Origin: Chitinophaga sp. H8
GTDB lineage: Bacteria; Bacteroidota; Bacteroidia; Chitinophagales; Chitinophagaceae
Assembly (NCBI RefSeq): GCF_040567655.1
Contig: NZ_JBEXAC010000002.1
Span: 3,126,906 to 3,190,905 of the forward strand
Reading direction: 5' to 3'
DNA length: 64,000 nt
The notes beneath the pieces were generated by a model, which searched no databases, was not told where the DNA came from, and saw nothing but the letters and a program-made list of their open reading frames with translations. A program made the translations under genes and the position numbers. Below, one piece after another: positions 1 through 8,498 of this stretch (position 1 is the first letter of the stretch; every line of letters begins with the position of its first letter).

Positions 1-1
1 C

Positions 2-538
2 GCATTTGGAATATCAAGACAACGGCAAGCGGATATTGCCTGGGTGTATAATGTGGGCAGGAAAGATAAGCCCTTTGCATATTCAGCGCCTGCTGCTCCC
101 ATCACTACTCCTGATGGCCAGGTGCAATATAACCGCCCTTCCCGCAAATATCCATCTGGTGGTCACAGATGGCGTATGCGTCAGGCAGTAGGAGGAGGGC
201 CGATATTGGTACAGGATGGCAAAGTGTTTATTACCAGCAAGGAAGAACATAAATTTGGGTATGCTGAGCAGGATATGCATCCCAGAACCGCTATTGGCTA
301 TACGAAAGATCATAAACTCATCCTACTAGCTGTTGAAGGACGGCATAAAGGTATTGCAGATGGGGCCTCTCTACCTCAGCTCGCGGATATTATGATCAGT
401 CTGGGCTGTGTGGAAGCGCTTAACCTGGATGGTGGTGGTTCTTCCTGCTTGTATGTAGCTGGGAAGAATACGATTTATCCTTCCGATAAAGGTGCCCAAA
501 GACCTGTACCTGCAGTACTGGTTATTAAAAAGAGATAA
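2..538 (+). CDS. Phosphodiester glycosidase (NAGPA-like) domain protein, C-terminal part
   Basis: The reading frame is open from the left edge, so the start lies outside the window; 178 codons plus the stop are visible. The C-terminal motifs fit the phosphodiester glycosidase family (PF09992, named after the human GlcNAc-1-phosphodiester uncovering enzyme): a GGGPIL turn, the RTAIGYT segment, a strand ending in VEGR, and LNLDGGGSS near the end, which holds conserved active-site residues of the fold. Bacterial members are usually exported and thought to act on phosphodiester-linked sugars, but the substrate cannot be told here. Any signal peptide would be in the missing part. The gene ends just before a CRISPR array and no operon partner is visible. 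Confidence 0.85.
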   Translation, partial: AFGISRQRQADIAWVYNVGRKDKPFAYSAPAAPITTPDGQVQYNRPSRKYPSGGHRWRMRQAVGGGPILVQDGKVFITSKEEHKFGYAEQDMHPRTAIGYTKDHKLILLAVEGRHKGIADGASLPQLADIMISLGCVEALNLDGGGSSCLYVAGKNTIYPSDKGAQRPVPAVLVIKKR

Positions 539-732
539 TCGTCGAACAGTCTGGAATAAGGGGGTAGTTTAGAAGGCTGATAATAATTGGCTTAAATTGT
601 ATTTGTAATCAATCGTTTAGAGAGTCGTCGCTCTCCACCTGTTTTTGTACTACTACAGATCGACGATAAAAATTGCTTATTTTTAGAAACCGATAGGTGG
701 GGAGCAAGGGATTACTGATGTTGGAATAGCGG
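539..732. other. Gene-free stretch upstream of the CRISPR repeats (possible leader)
   Basis: No coding sequence is supported here. A short GAGAG/CTCTC hairpin lies at 620-635. The stretch is on the side of the best-conserved repeats, so it is where a CRISPR leader would be expected, but I see no leader motif that proves it. Confidence 0.35.
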
Positions 733-1023
733 GTTTTAATTGGACCGTAGCGGAATTGAAAGCAAGAACTTTGATTTCCTAGTTGGCATCGACCCTGGGT
801 TTTAATTGGACCGTAGCGGAATTGAAAATTCGGCTTCACTGCATTCATGGGCTTAATTAGCTTGTTTTAATCGCACCGTAAAGGAATTGAAAGTGATACA
901 GGCGGACATTTGGAAGATTTCGGCACAGTATTTTAATAGTACCATAAAGGAATTGAAAACGCGCAGAAGATCCTGCTATCACTGTCAGGCAGCTGTTTTA
1001 GTAGTACCGTAAAGGAATAGGAC
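733..1023 (+). CRISPR. Small decaying CRISPR array, five repeats, no cas genes in the window
   Basis: Five 29-nt repeats start at 733, 799, 864, 930 and 995. The start-to-start distances are 66, 65, 66 and 65 nt, giving four unrelated 36-37 nt spacers (762-798, 828-863, 893-929, 959-994). Repeats 1 and 2 are identical. All begin GTTTTAAT or a variant and the first four end GGAATTGAAA, the classic 3' end (crRNA 5' tag) of type I-B and type III repeats. Repeats 3 to 5 change progressively in the middle (GTAGCGG becomes GTAAAGG), and the last repeat loses the ATTGAAA end. This polarity puts the leader on the left and the decayed trailer on the right, agreeing with plus-strand transcription. No cas gene is visible, so the array is an orphan or depends on a distant locus. 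Confidence 0.85.
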
Positions 1024-1081
1024 TAGGCATAAGATTGCTATAATTACAGCGTTGAAGATGCCAACCTTACGTATTCAAATA

Positions 1082-1113
1082 AAACGTCGTCTCAAAGAAC
1101 TGAGACGACGTTT
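1082..1113 (-). terminator. Rho-independent terminator of the alpha/beta hydrolase gene
   Basis: A perfect 13-bp stem (1082-1094 with 1101-1113) has a 6-nt loop. On the minus strand it is followed by a T-rich run. It lies 32 bases past the hydrolase stop codon and could work in both directions, also insulating the CRISPR array. Confidence 0.9.
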
Positions 1114-1145
1114 CTATAATATGCAATCCGTATACTGATTTTCTT

Positions 1146-2324
1146 TTATTTTCCTGTAAACAATGCTGCCACTGCTTCATTGCCTGTAGCGGCATTGGCG
1201 GGTCTTGGATGTTCGTTGTTGAATACGGATAATTTTTCTTTGGGAATTATTTGTATAAATGACTCATCGATCTTACCATTTTTATCTTCCACCTTTTTGA
1301 GATGCAGCCCTAGGTGCTTGGCAAAAAAGTGATACACTGCCAGTCGTTTAGAAATGCCATAATCATGTTCTTCATTGGCCAGATGAACATTTTCCACCCG
1401 GTCATCCGCCTTGTAAAATGAGTAGATATGTTTGATATAGGGGTATTCTACATCAGGGGTATTCCTTGTCCAATCGTCACCATCAGAAACGATGATCATA
1501 GGTCTTGGTGCAGCGCAGGCTGCGATCTCTACATTATTTGTCTGCAAGCCAGGGGCTTTGTGAATGGGCATGCCACTTTCACAAACACAGCCACCAAAGA
1601 AATGGGCAGCCACCATCACCACAGGAGCCGAAACAGCAATTCTGTTATCTACAGCAGCGAGTAAAAAAGATTGTGTGCCGCCACCGGAAGCGCCGGTAAC
1701 TGCGATACGTTTTTCGTCTACACCCTTTAAGGAAGTTATGAAATCCACTGCCCGGATACTGTTCCAGGTCTGCATCTTTACCAGAAGCGGGTTTTTATGA
1801 TCGCTTTGTGTAGATTCTCCAAACCCAACCATGTCATATGCAAATACAACAGCCCCCATTTTTGCCATCGCAGCACAACGTAACTGCATATCATCGCGGA
1901 AACGACCATCCTCCCAATGCCCATGCGGACACAAAATTCCAGGCACTTTACCCTTTACCTTCAAAGGCCGGTACAGGTTACCAGTTACCCAAAAGCCGGG
2001 CCTGCTTTCGAAGGCTACGTTTTCAACGGTATATCCATCCATTACTTTTTTATCCCGGACAATCGGGTTAAGGGGTGTTTTTTCAGGCATCGGTGTTAAT
2101 CCTGCGCCCAGCAAAATATTTTGCCGGATCTTTTCCTTCCTGGTTTCCCAGCTCGCTTTATCATGATAACTCTTTGCAAATTCCTGTAGCTTTTCCTTAC
2201 CCTGTTCTTCTGTCCAGTATTTTCCCTTACATAGCTGGCTTGGATCGATCTGTCCGTAAGCAACCCCGCCGGATAAGGCCAACATAAAACATACACTGAA
2301 GGCTGATTTAATATATCTTAACAT
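1146..2324 (-). CDS. Exported alpha/beta hydrolase (acetyl xylan esterase-like)
   Basis: The 392-residue protein has a signal peptide (about residues 1-24, ending AYG-Q) and an alpha/beta hydrolase core. The nucleophile elbow is GASGGG with Ser213, the acid lies in SDGDDW (Asp281-284), and the histidine is His320 in EEHDYG. An oxyanion-side CPHGH motif lies near residue 132. The family includes acetyl xylan esterase-like and related secreted esterases common in Bacteroidota polysaccharide loci. It lies on the same strand as the SusCD locus but downstream of that operon's terminator, with its own terminator after it, so it may be a separate unit serving the same substrate. It probably acts in the periplasm as an ester hydrolase; the substrate is unknown. 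Confidence 0.8.
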   Translation of the reverse strand: MLRYIKSAFSVCFMLALSGGVAYGQIDPSQLCKGKYWTEEQGKEKLQEFAKSYHDKASWETRKEKIRQNILLGAGLTPMPEKTPLNPIVRDKKVMDGYTVENVAFESRPGFWVTGNLYRPLKVKGKVPGILCPHGHWEDGRFRDDMQLRCAAMAKMGAVVFAYDMVGFGESTQSDHKNPLLVKMQTWNSIRAVDFITSLKGVDEKRIAVTGASGGGTQSFLLAAVDNRIAVSAPVVMVAAHFFGGCVCESGMPIHKAPGLQTNNVEIAACAAPRPMIIVSDGDDWTRNTPDVEYPYIKHIYSFYKADDRVENVHLANEEHDYGISKRLAVYHFFAKHLGLHLKKVEDKNGKIDESFIQIIPKEKLSVFNNEHPRPANAATGNEAVAALFTGK

Positions 2325-2455
2325 AGTATGGTGATTGAAGATCTATTTTTGTAAATAGAACGCCTGAAATTAATATTTTCTACATACAATTTTCAGTATC
2401 TGCCCTATAACGGATAAATTTTTTTGTTGGTATTGCAAATATGCTTTTCCAAAAC

Positions 2456-2490
2456 AAAAGACCCTCCGCTAACAAAGCGAAGGGCCTTTT
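2456..2490 (-). terminator. Terminator ending the SusCD/ceramidase-fold operon
   Basis: The arms 2456-2470 and 2476-2490 pair at 13 of 15 positions around a 5-nt loop. On the minus strand the hairpin ends in TCTTTT. It lies 19 bases past the stop of the second ceramidase-fold gene. Confidence 0.85.
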
Positions 2491-2509
2491 GTAATAAATG
2501 TGCCTGATT

Positions 2510-3898
2510 TTATTTCGTGGCCATAGACCGCATTTCGCCATGCAGATAGCCAACAACGGCTTCTGTAAGGTCTTTTTGAACCGAAGGGGTAAACGGACAT
2601 ACCGTTTCCACTTCGTATCCACCGTATTTAAACTGGTCTTCACTGGGGAGGTATCCAAGCCATCCGTTGGTGTAGCCAAAATAAAAAGTAAAGGGGAAAG
2701 GAGAGCTTTCACGTACGGCATTCGAGATCTCACAGAATAATTCAACAGGTGCACTCCATATCGCGATGTCTTCATTGATCTTCAAAAACCTGATGGGCAA
2801 CAGGATGGTATTATCCCCTGTTTTGGAAGTACGGGAATATTTGCCCATATCTTCCGGCCAGCCCAGCCCGGCTCTCCGGGGTGTTTCCACCATGAGGGAG
2901 CCGGTATTTAACTTCACCGTACCTGTGGTAGTAGTGATCAGCTTATTGGCAGCCAGGATCTTATCGCCCAACAATACACGAAATTCTCCCAGATGACTTG
3001 ATCTGATGTTGGGATAGGTACTATAGATAGGTGCCAGGTTGCCGGCAGCACCATTAATAAAAAGCAAGGGCACACCAGTTTTTTCTTCTATATATTCAGA
3101 TACCAGTCCTGGTACATCCGCACTGATATCGAGGTTGGTACCACCCAGTACTGTTCCGTGAATAGGATAATTGGAGATCAGCACCAGCGGAGTCCCGTCG
3201 GCTTTGTCTATCCGCATTAAACCTATCCGACGATCTACCTCCCCATCCGGGTTCATCCCTAAAGAGGCCTTACCGTTTTCATCGATAGCCCGCCGGTTTA
3301 TATTGGCTTGTGAAAAGCCCCATCCAACGCCCAACTTAGCTGCTGCCAGGTTTTTGCGCGCTTCTATGATCCCATTAATCAGCTTCTCTTCTACTTCTCT
3401 GGTATAGGCAGTGTCCACAGGATGTTTGTAACGTTCTCCCATAAAAACGGCTGGTAATCCCGGTACGCCCACCTCAGGTGCGGAATGTGTATGTGTTAAT
3501 GACCACCAGAAGTTTTGCGGGTTGATGCCCAACTGCTGTTGCAATAATCCAGCCACATGATCATATTCTGAAGGGGAGATAACGCAGATATCAGAAGACA
3601 CTAAAAAGAACTGGTTAACCCCATCATCCAACGCAATGATCCGGTGGTAAATACGGTCATGAACACCCGTAGATTGCCGTGCCTGATAACCTAACAGCAT
3701 TTTTGGACTGTTAGGAGTGATATCAATCTTTACAACCGCAGCACGGAAAACCCCAGGCGTTTTGCTGCCAGGTGTTTTAGCCGTAAGTCCTGCCGCATAT
3801 AGCAGGAAAGCCAGCACAATAATCAGCCTGAAAAAAACACCGGCCCCGAAGCTATACGTTGCATGTTGAACGTTCATTACTTTAGCGTGCATTTTCAT
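2510..3898 (-). CDS. Neutral/alkaline ceramidase-fold (PF04734) exported protein, copy 2
   Basis: The 462-residue protein has an N-terminal membrane or signal segment (about 21-40) and resembles the N-terminal domain of neutral ceramidases. The metal-site motif THTHSAPE (His136, His138) and a later NYPIHGT (His247) are present. At the place where true ceramidases have the catalytic serine (SNxGDVSP-type motif), this protein reads NGAAGNLAP (282-290), so the serine appears to be replaced by Gly or Ala (my alignment from memory). It is much shorter than a full neutral ceramidase (about 650-750 aa) and lacks the C-terminal Ig-like domain. It is a close paralogue of 7018-8412. It may be a metal-dependent amidase or esterase rather than a ceramidase. 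The start could instead be Met3 or Met8. Confidence 0.8.
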   Translation of the reverse strand: MKMHAKVMNVQHATYSFGAGVFFRLIIVLAFLLYAAGLTAKTPGSKTPGVFRAAVVKIDITPNSPKMLLGYQARQSTGVHDRIYHRIIALDDGVNQFFLVSSDICVISPSEYDHVAGLLQQQLGINPQNFWWSLTHTHSAPEVGVPGLPAVFMGERYKHPVDTAYTREVEEKLINGIIEARKNLAAAKLGVGWGFSQANINRRAIDENGKASLGMNPDGEVDRRIGLMRIDKADGTPLVLISNYPIHGTVLGGTNLDISADVPGLVSEYIEEKTGVPLLFINGAAGNLAPIYSTYPNIRSSHLGEFRVLLGDKILAANKLITTTTGTVKLNTGSLMVETPRRAGLGWPEDMGKYSRTSKTGDNTILLPIRFLKINEDIAIWSAPVELFCEISNAVRESSPFPFTFYFGYTNGWLGYLPSEDQFKYGGYEVETVCPFTPSVQKDLTEAVVGYLHGEMRSMATK

Positions 3899-3938
3899 AA
3901 TATGTTTTTAGAATACAATTATTAGAATTTTCAGCTAT

Positions 3939-6900
3939 TTAGTGCTGCCGTAAAAATGCCAGCAGATCAGCCATAGCCTGTTTATCAATATTCTTTTCCA
4001 GTCCCTGCGGCATTGGCGACATACTCAGCGATTTTAATGATTTAACATCCTGGCGGTTGATGAGCCTGTCCATTTTACCGTTACTCTTAACTGTAATAGC
4101 GGTAGCTGTTTCTGTGGCGATGATTCCCTGGATAGATTCCCCATTATTCATTTCAATCTGCCAGAGATCATAGCCTCCCAATATGGACAAATTCGGATCC
4201 AGTATATTTGCCAGCATATCTTCTTTCTTCCAGTTGTGAATAGTGCTCAGATCAGGTCCGAAAGCCACGCCCAGTTCTCCTTTCATCTGGTGACAAATAG
4301 CGCAGCTCTGCATGTATACATCCTTTCCTTTTACCGGGTCTCCTTTTAAATCCAGTGATGCCTGGTATTCTTTGTTGATGGTTTTGGCTTGTTCCTGATT
4401 CCTGGTAAACAATTTCCTGGCACGTTCCCGCAACTTTTCATCCCGCACCTGCATCAACCCAACACTCGTATTAAAGCTTACACTGGTGGTCTGTATCTTG
4501 TTTTTTTCCATCGCATCTATCAGCAATGCCATCCTGTCCTGGTTGTCCAGAAATACATTAATTGCAGCATCCCTGACATCTGTGGTCATCACCGGCCATT
4601 GTTTGATCAGGTACTGCGCCCCCTCATTCGAAGGAATGGTATTGAGAGTACGTAATGCTGCCAGCTGCACCCGTAGCTGTTCCTGTGGAACGATTAATTT
4701 TTCCAGTAATGGCAGGTGAGTGGTTGCATCTCCCAGTGATATAAAGTCTATCGCATCTGCTCTTTTTTCATCAGCCTGTTTAGGATCGCTGGCAATAGCA
4801 ACCGCCTGGGCAATTACTGCTGCTTTTACGGTAGTATCAGAGATACCAGTTGTTTTTAAAAGCTGGAATGATGCCCGCCGCAAATCGTTTGAAGGACTTG
4901 TGAAAAATGTTTTAATGAGCTGTTGCTGATCGGCTTCTGAAACTGATAATGACGACTTCCGGTTTTTCATTCCCTGAGCCAGTCCTTTCAGTATTGCTGC
5001 TTGCCACCGCTCTGTTTTAGGAGATTGTGTGGCCGTAGATTTTTCGATCAACTGGTGAATGACTGACGCACTATCACTACCACCCATCATTGCGGTGAGC
5101 CGTTGTACCAATGAAGCATATGCAGGAACATCATTCTGATACCTGTTCAGTATTTCCTTCAATAATGATGCGGATTGTGAGGAGTTGGCTGATAATGCTG
5201 CAATCTGTGCCCACTTATCGTTAATGTCAGTAAACAGTAGTTTATTTCTCGCCTGTGCTGCTTCAGGTGTATTTAAGAAACCCAGTGTCAGCAGCAACTG
5301 AAGCCGCACCTTATGGTTAGGATCTGTTTGTAAAGACAACAAAGGTTTGACTAATTCCGGTGTTGTTGACAGATGCAGTTCTGCCAGTTTAACAGCATTT
5401 TCACGAATACCTGCTACGGAATCTTTTAAAGCCGCGATAATTTGTTCTCCACCGAGTGCACCCATTCCTTCCAATGTCCATAATGCGTGTAACCGGCCTA
5501 CGTCGGAGGCGGGTTGCTGCGTCATTGCTATCAATGCAGGCACAGCGGATTTGTCTGCACGGTCTACCAATAAACGCTGTGCAGTTGTTCTCCACCACGA
5601 ATTTTTGTTGGAGAGATATTGTACCAGCTCTGTGCTTTTTGCATCTCCCAGCTGGAGCCCTTTCATCCAGGCAGCAGCTGCTCCGTTCGTAGCAGTAATG
5701 CGGTATATCCTGCCTTGCTCCACCCCGTCGTATAATCCACCAGCTGCAATCACTTCGTCCGACAGCCATTCTGGTGATTCAATTACCCGGCGATAATAAT
5801 CAAGTACATACAGTGCCCCATCAGGGCCTACATACATATTTACAGGCCTTGACCACGCATCGGTGGAAGTCAGGAATTCTTTATTGGGTAAGATCCGGCT
5901 GGCTACAAAACTGGCACCGCTGTCTTTGAGCACATCAACATGTACCAGGTTACTAACCGGCTCGGCAATAAAAGTGATGTGCTGATTGTAAGGCGCCGGG
6001 AAAGCATCACCCATGTAGTCTGTGAGCCCGCAGGCAGAAGTCATAATCCCTACATTCGTGAGCAACTGGCGGTCAGGGTTGGTAGTTGTAGGAAACACTT
6101 CTGCAGCGTCCAGGTGATCGGACATGGATTGTGTTGCATCTGACACCAATAGGTGAGGATTACGTTCGAAATAACGGTTGGCGATTACTTCCTGGTAGCC
6201 CTGGTTAGAGTTGTTGCATCCAAACAAATGGCCCCATTGATCAAAGGTTTGACCAAACTGGCAGCGGCTGGATAACATTTCGAGTTGGGTATGATCAGGA
6301 CGGAAACGAACGGACCTTCCACCAGCGTTCTGTGGCAGCCTTACCGCATTTGAATCAGCGGGGTAGTAAATTTCTGTTCCTTCATCCCCAAATTCTTCCA
6401 TATAGTCCCTGGTTTTCACCACCCCTTCATGCGCTGCATAGATCCAGTTATCCAATCCATATACAGGACTGTTCAGATTATGCTGAGGGTTGGTAAGGCC
6501 AAAGCCGGTCAACAGCGTATCCACCTTATCTGCCTTGCCGTCGTTATCGGTATCTTCGAGGTAGATAATATTGGGAGAGTCTGTTACGAGGATTCCTTTT
6601 TTCCAGCGCAGTATTCCGGTAGGCAGCATAAGGTTATCCTTAAAAACGGTACGTTTATCCATAATACCATCGCCATTGGTATCTGTCAGCAAAACGATGT
6701 TGCCGGTACCGCTTTTATCAAGCGGGTATCCGTGCATTTCCACAACGTACATACGCCCATACTCATCGATCTCCATGTCTACCGGTGAGGAAATCAGTGG
6801 TTCTGCTGCAATCATTTCTATTTTAAAGCCCTCCGGTACCTGCATCGTAGCCAGTGCTTCCGATGCTTTTACACCTCCGGAGGAGGCATCAGGCTTTTGG

Positions 6901-7016
6901 TTGTGGCAACCAGCTGTTACCACAAAGGAGAGGCATAAGTATATTAAAGTTGGATGAAACCGGTGGAAGTGAAACATTTTGAAATTACATTTTATTTTGA
7001 AATCACGTTTTGGCAT
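3939..7016 (-). CDS. PVC-type lipoprotein: membrane-bound dehydrogenase-like propeller, HEAT repeats and cytochrome c
   Basis: The 1025-residue protein has an export lipobox (FVVTAGC, Cys37). A beta-propeller region of the 'membrane-bound dehydrogenase' type (about 55-450) follows, with calcium-like DTNGDG and DTDNDG loops. An all-helical HEAT-like region (about 480-850) comes next, then a C-terminal c-type heme domain with CAICH at 905-909 and candidate axial methionines near 999 and 1002. This architecture is typical of Planctomycetes/Verrucomicrobia and of some Bacteroidota sugar loci, where it is thought to oxidise a sugar or alcohol and pass electrons to the periplasm. It starts one base after the upstream ceramidase-fold stop, implying translational coupling. 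An alternative start at 6977 (Met14) would give a more usual lipoprotein signal peptide. Confidence 0.88.
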   Translation of the reverse strand: MPKRDFKIKCNFKMFHFHRFHPTLIYLCLSFVVTAGCHNQKPDASSGGVKASEALATMQVPEGFKIEMIAAEPLISSPVDMEIDEYGRMYVVEMHGYPLDKSGTGNIVLLTDTNGDGIMDKRTVFKDNLMLPTGILRWKKGILVTDSPNIIYLEDTDNDGKADKVDTLLTGFGLTNPQHNLNSPVYGLDNWIYAAHEGVVKTRDYMEEFGDEGTEIYYPADSNAVRLPQNAGGRSVRFRPDHTQLEMLSSRCQFGQTFDQWGHLFGCNNSNQGYQEVIANRYFERNPHLLVSDATQSMSDHLDAAEVFPTTTNPDRQLLTNVGIMTSACGLTDYMGDAFPAPYNQHITFIAEPVSNLVHVDVLKDSGASFVASRILPNKEFLTSTDAWSRPVNMYVGPDGALYVLDYYRRVIESPEWLSDEVIAAGGLYDGVEQGRIYRITATNGAAAAWMKGLQLGDAKSTELVQYLSNKNSWWRTTAQRLLVDRADKSAVPALIAMTQQPASDVGRLHALWTLEGMGALGGEQIIAALKDSVAGIRENAVKLAELHLSTTPELVKPLLSLQTDPNHKVRLQLLLTLGFLNTPEAAQARNKLLFTDINDKWAQIAALSANSSQSASLLKEILNRYQNDVPAYASLVQRLTAMMGGSDSASVIHQLIEKSTATQSPKTERWQAAILKGLAQGMKNRKSSLSVSEADQQQLIKTFFTSPSNDLRRASFQLLKTTGISDTTVKAAVIAQAVAIASDPKQADEKRADAIDFISLGDATTHLPLLEKLIVPQEQLRVQLAALRTLNTIPSNEGAQYLIKQWPVMTTDVRDAAINVFLDNQDRMALLIDAMEKNKIQTTSVSFNTSVGLMQVRDEKLRERARKLFTRNQEQAKTINKEYQASLDLKGDPVKGKDVYMQSCAICHQMKGELGVAFGPDLSTIHNWKKEDMLANILDPNLSILGGYDLWQIEMNNGESIQGIIATETATAITVKSNGKMDRLINRQDVKSLKSLSMSPMPQGLEKNIDKQAMADLLAFLRQH

Positions 7017-7017
7017 A

Positions 7018-8412
7018 CTACTTTTTCCGTTTAGGTGTTACAGCAGGTGTCTTTGTTTTCATGTTCCCCTGTAAATATCCGACAACGGCTTCAGTCAGGT
7101 CTTTAGCAGCAGCATCGGTAAATGGAGAAACGGTTTCCACCTCATACCCGCCGTGTGGCCATTCTGCAGCAGTAGGCATGTAGCCAAACCAGCCGTTGGT
7201 ATATCCGAAATAAAAAGTGTGGGAAAAGGGGGAGCGGTCGCGCACTTCATTAGATACCTCACAAAACAGCTCTATGGGTGCACTCCATATCGCTATATCC
7301 TGATTGATTTTCAGGAAGCGTACCGGAAGTTTTACCATATTAACACCTGCTTTTGTAGTGGAATACTTTGCCAGGTCGGCAGACCAATCCATTCCCGGCT
7401 TGCGGGGTGTTTCCACTGTCAGTGAGCCGGTTACCATTTTAAGTTCATCAATACCCGTTTTAATTCTTTTATTGGCTTCCAGTATTTTATCACCCAGCAG
7501 CACTTTAAACTGTGTCAGGTGTCCGGCTCTCCAATTCGGATAAGTACTATAAATGGGCGCCAGGTTGCCGGCTGCGCCATTAATATACATCACCGGTGCG
7601 CCAATTTTTTGCTCTACATATTCGGATACCACACCCGGCGCATCACCGCTGATGTCAAGGTTAGCCCCGCTCATAACGGTGCCGTGCATAGCATAATTCG
7701 CAATCAATACCAAAGGGCTGCCATCTGCCTTATCAAATCGCAGCAGTCCTATCCGGCGATCTACTGGTCCGTCCGGATTCATGCCAAGGGAGGCTTTGCC
7801 ATTGACATCCAGGGCACGGCGATTGATATTGGCCTGTGAAAATCCCCAGCCAACACCCAGGCGTACCGGCTCCAGCTTTTTACGGGCTTCCAGGATACCA
7901 TCTACTAATTTCTGTTCTACCATGGAAGTATATGCTGCATCTATTTCGTGTTTCATGCGTTCTCCCATATAGATTCCATACAAACCGGTAACCCCTACTT
8001 CGGGTGCAGAATGTGTATGTGTCACAGACCACCATACATTCAAAGGATTGATCCCATATTGTTTCTGTAATCTGGCAGCTACCTTATCATATTCTGAAGG
8101 AGAATAAAGACAGATATCAGAGGAAATGATAAAAAATTGCGTAGTACCATCATCTATTGCCACAATGCGGTGATAGATCTTATCGAGCACGCCCGTTGAT
8201 TTTCGCTCCTGATAGCCCAGTAGATATTGCGGATCTGAAGGGGTAATATCCACCTTCACTACCGCAGCACGTAGTTGTGCATTGGTTGTCTGTACCACAA
8301 AAGAAGTGAAGAACAGCAAGAGCGAAAAAGGAAGCCAATAGCCTGCACGCTTCACAGAATGACAGTACTTGCGAAAGTTTTTGTTCAAATCAATTACTCT
8401 GATACGTTTCAT
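7018..8412 (-). CDS. Neutral/alkaline ceramidase-fold (PF04734) exported protein, copy 1
   Basis: The 464-residue protein is clearly homologous along its length to 2510-3898. It has a signal segment (about 27-45, cleavage near TTNA-Q), the metal motif THTHSAPE (His132, His134), an NYAMHGT motif and NGAAGNLAP where ceramidases carry the catalytic Ser. The tail is lysine-rich (ending PKRKK). It lies directly downstream of susD behind a strong hairpin, and its stop codon is one base from the next gene. The two copies flank the cytochrome gene, so duplication followed by divergence is likely. A periplasmic hydrolase acting on what the SusCD pair imports is the simplest reading; the substrate is unknown. 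Confidence 0.82.
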   Translation of the reverse strand: MKRIRVIDLNKNFRKYCHSVKRAGYWLPFSLLLFFTSFVVQTTNAQLRAAVVKVDITPSDPQYLLGYQERKSTGVLDKIYHRIVAIDDGTTQFFIISSDICLYSPSEYDKVAARLQKQYGINPLNVWWSVTHTHSAPEVGVTGLYGIYMGERMKHEIDAAYTSMVEQKLVDGILEARKKLEPVRLGVGWGFSQANINRRALDVNGKASLGMNPDGPVDRRIGLLRFDKADGSPLVLIANYAMHGTVMSGANLDISGDAPGVVSEYVEQKIGAPVMYINGAAGNLAPIYSTYPNWRAGHLTQFKVLLGDKILEANKRIKTGIDELKMVTGSLTVETPRKPGMDWSADLAKYSTTKAGVNMVKLPVRFLKINQDIAIWSAPIELFCEVSNEVRDRSPFSHTFYFGYTNGWFGYMPTAAEWPHGGYEVETVSPFTDAAAKDLTEAVVGYLQGNMKTKTPAVTPKRKK

Positions 8413-8446
8413 ATTGCTGGATTTATTTTAAGGAGGCCCATGCTCA

Positions 8447-8486
8447 ATACTGTATTGCCTCCTGAAAAGCGGAGGCAATACAGTAT
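8447..8486 (-). promoter_or_regulatory. Perfect 16-bp intercistronic hairpin after susD
   Basis: The arms 8447-8462 and 8471-8486 are perfectly complementary around an 8-nt loop. The hairpin lies between the susD stop (8499) and the ceramidase-fold start (8412). No T-run follows on the minus strand, so an mRNA-stabilising or processing element, or a partial terminator that gives more susCD than downstream message, fits better than a full terminator. Confidence 0.7.
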
Positions 8487-8498
8487 ATATGCACCGGG

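Noticed and set aside
609..848. An open frame of 79 codons on the minus strand with a repeated NFQFRYGPIKT peptide
   Set aside because: The peptide repeat is simply the CRISPR repeats translated; the frame crosses two repeats and a spacer and has no other support.
2380..2775. Open frame of 131 codons on the minus strand
   Set aside because: It overlaps the end of the ceramidase-fold gene in another frame and runs through the terminator at 2456-2490.
5347..5796. Open frame of 149 codons on the plus strand
   Set aside because: It lies wholly inside the 1025-residue cytochrome lipoprotein gene on the other strand and shows no family motif.
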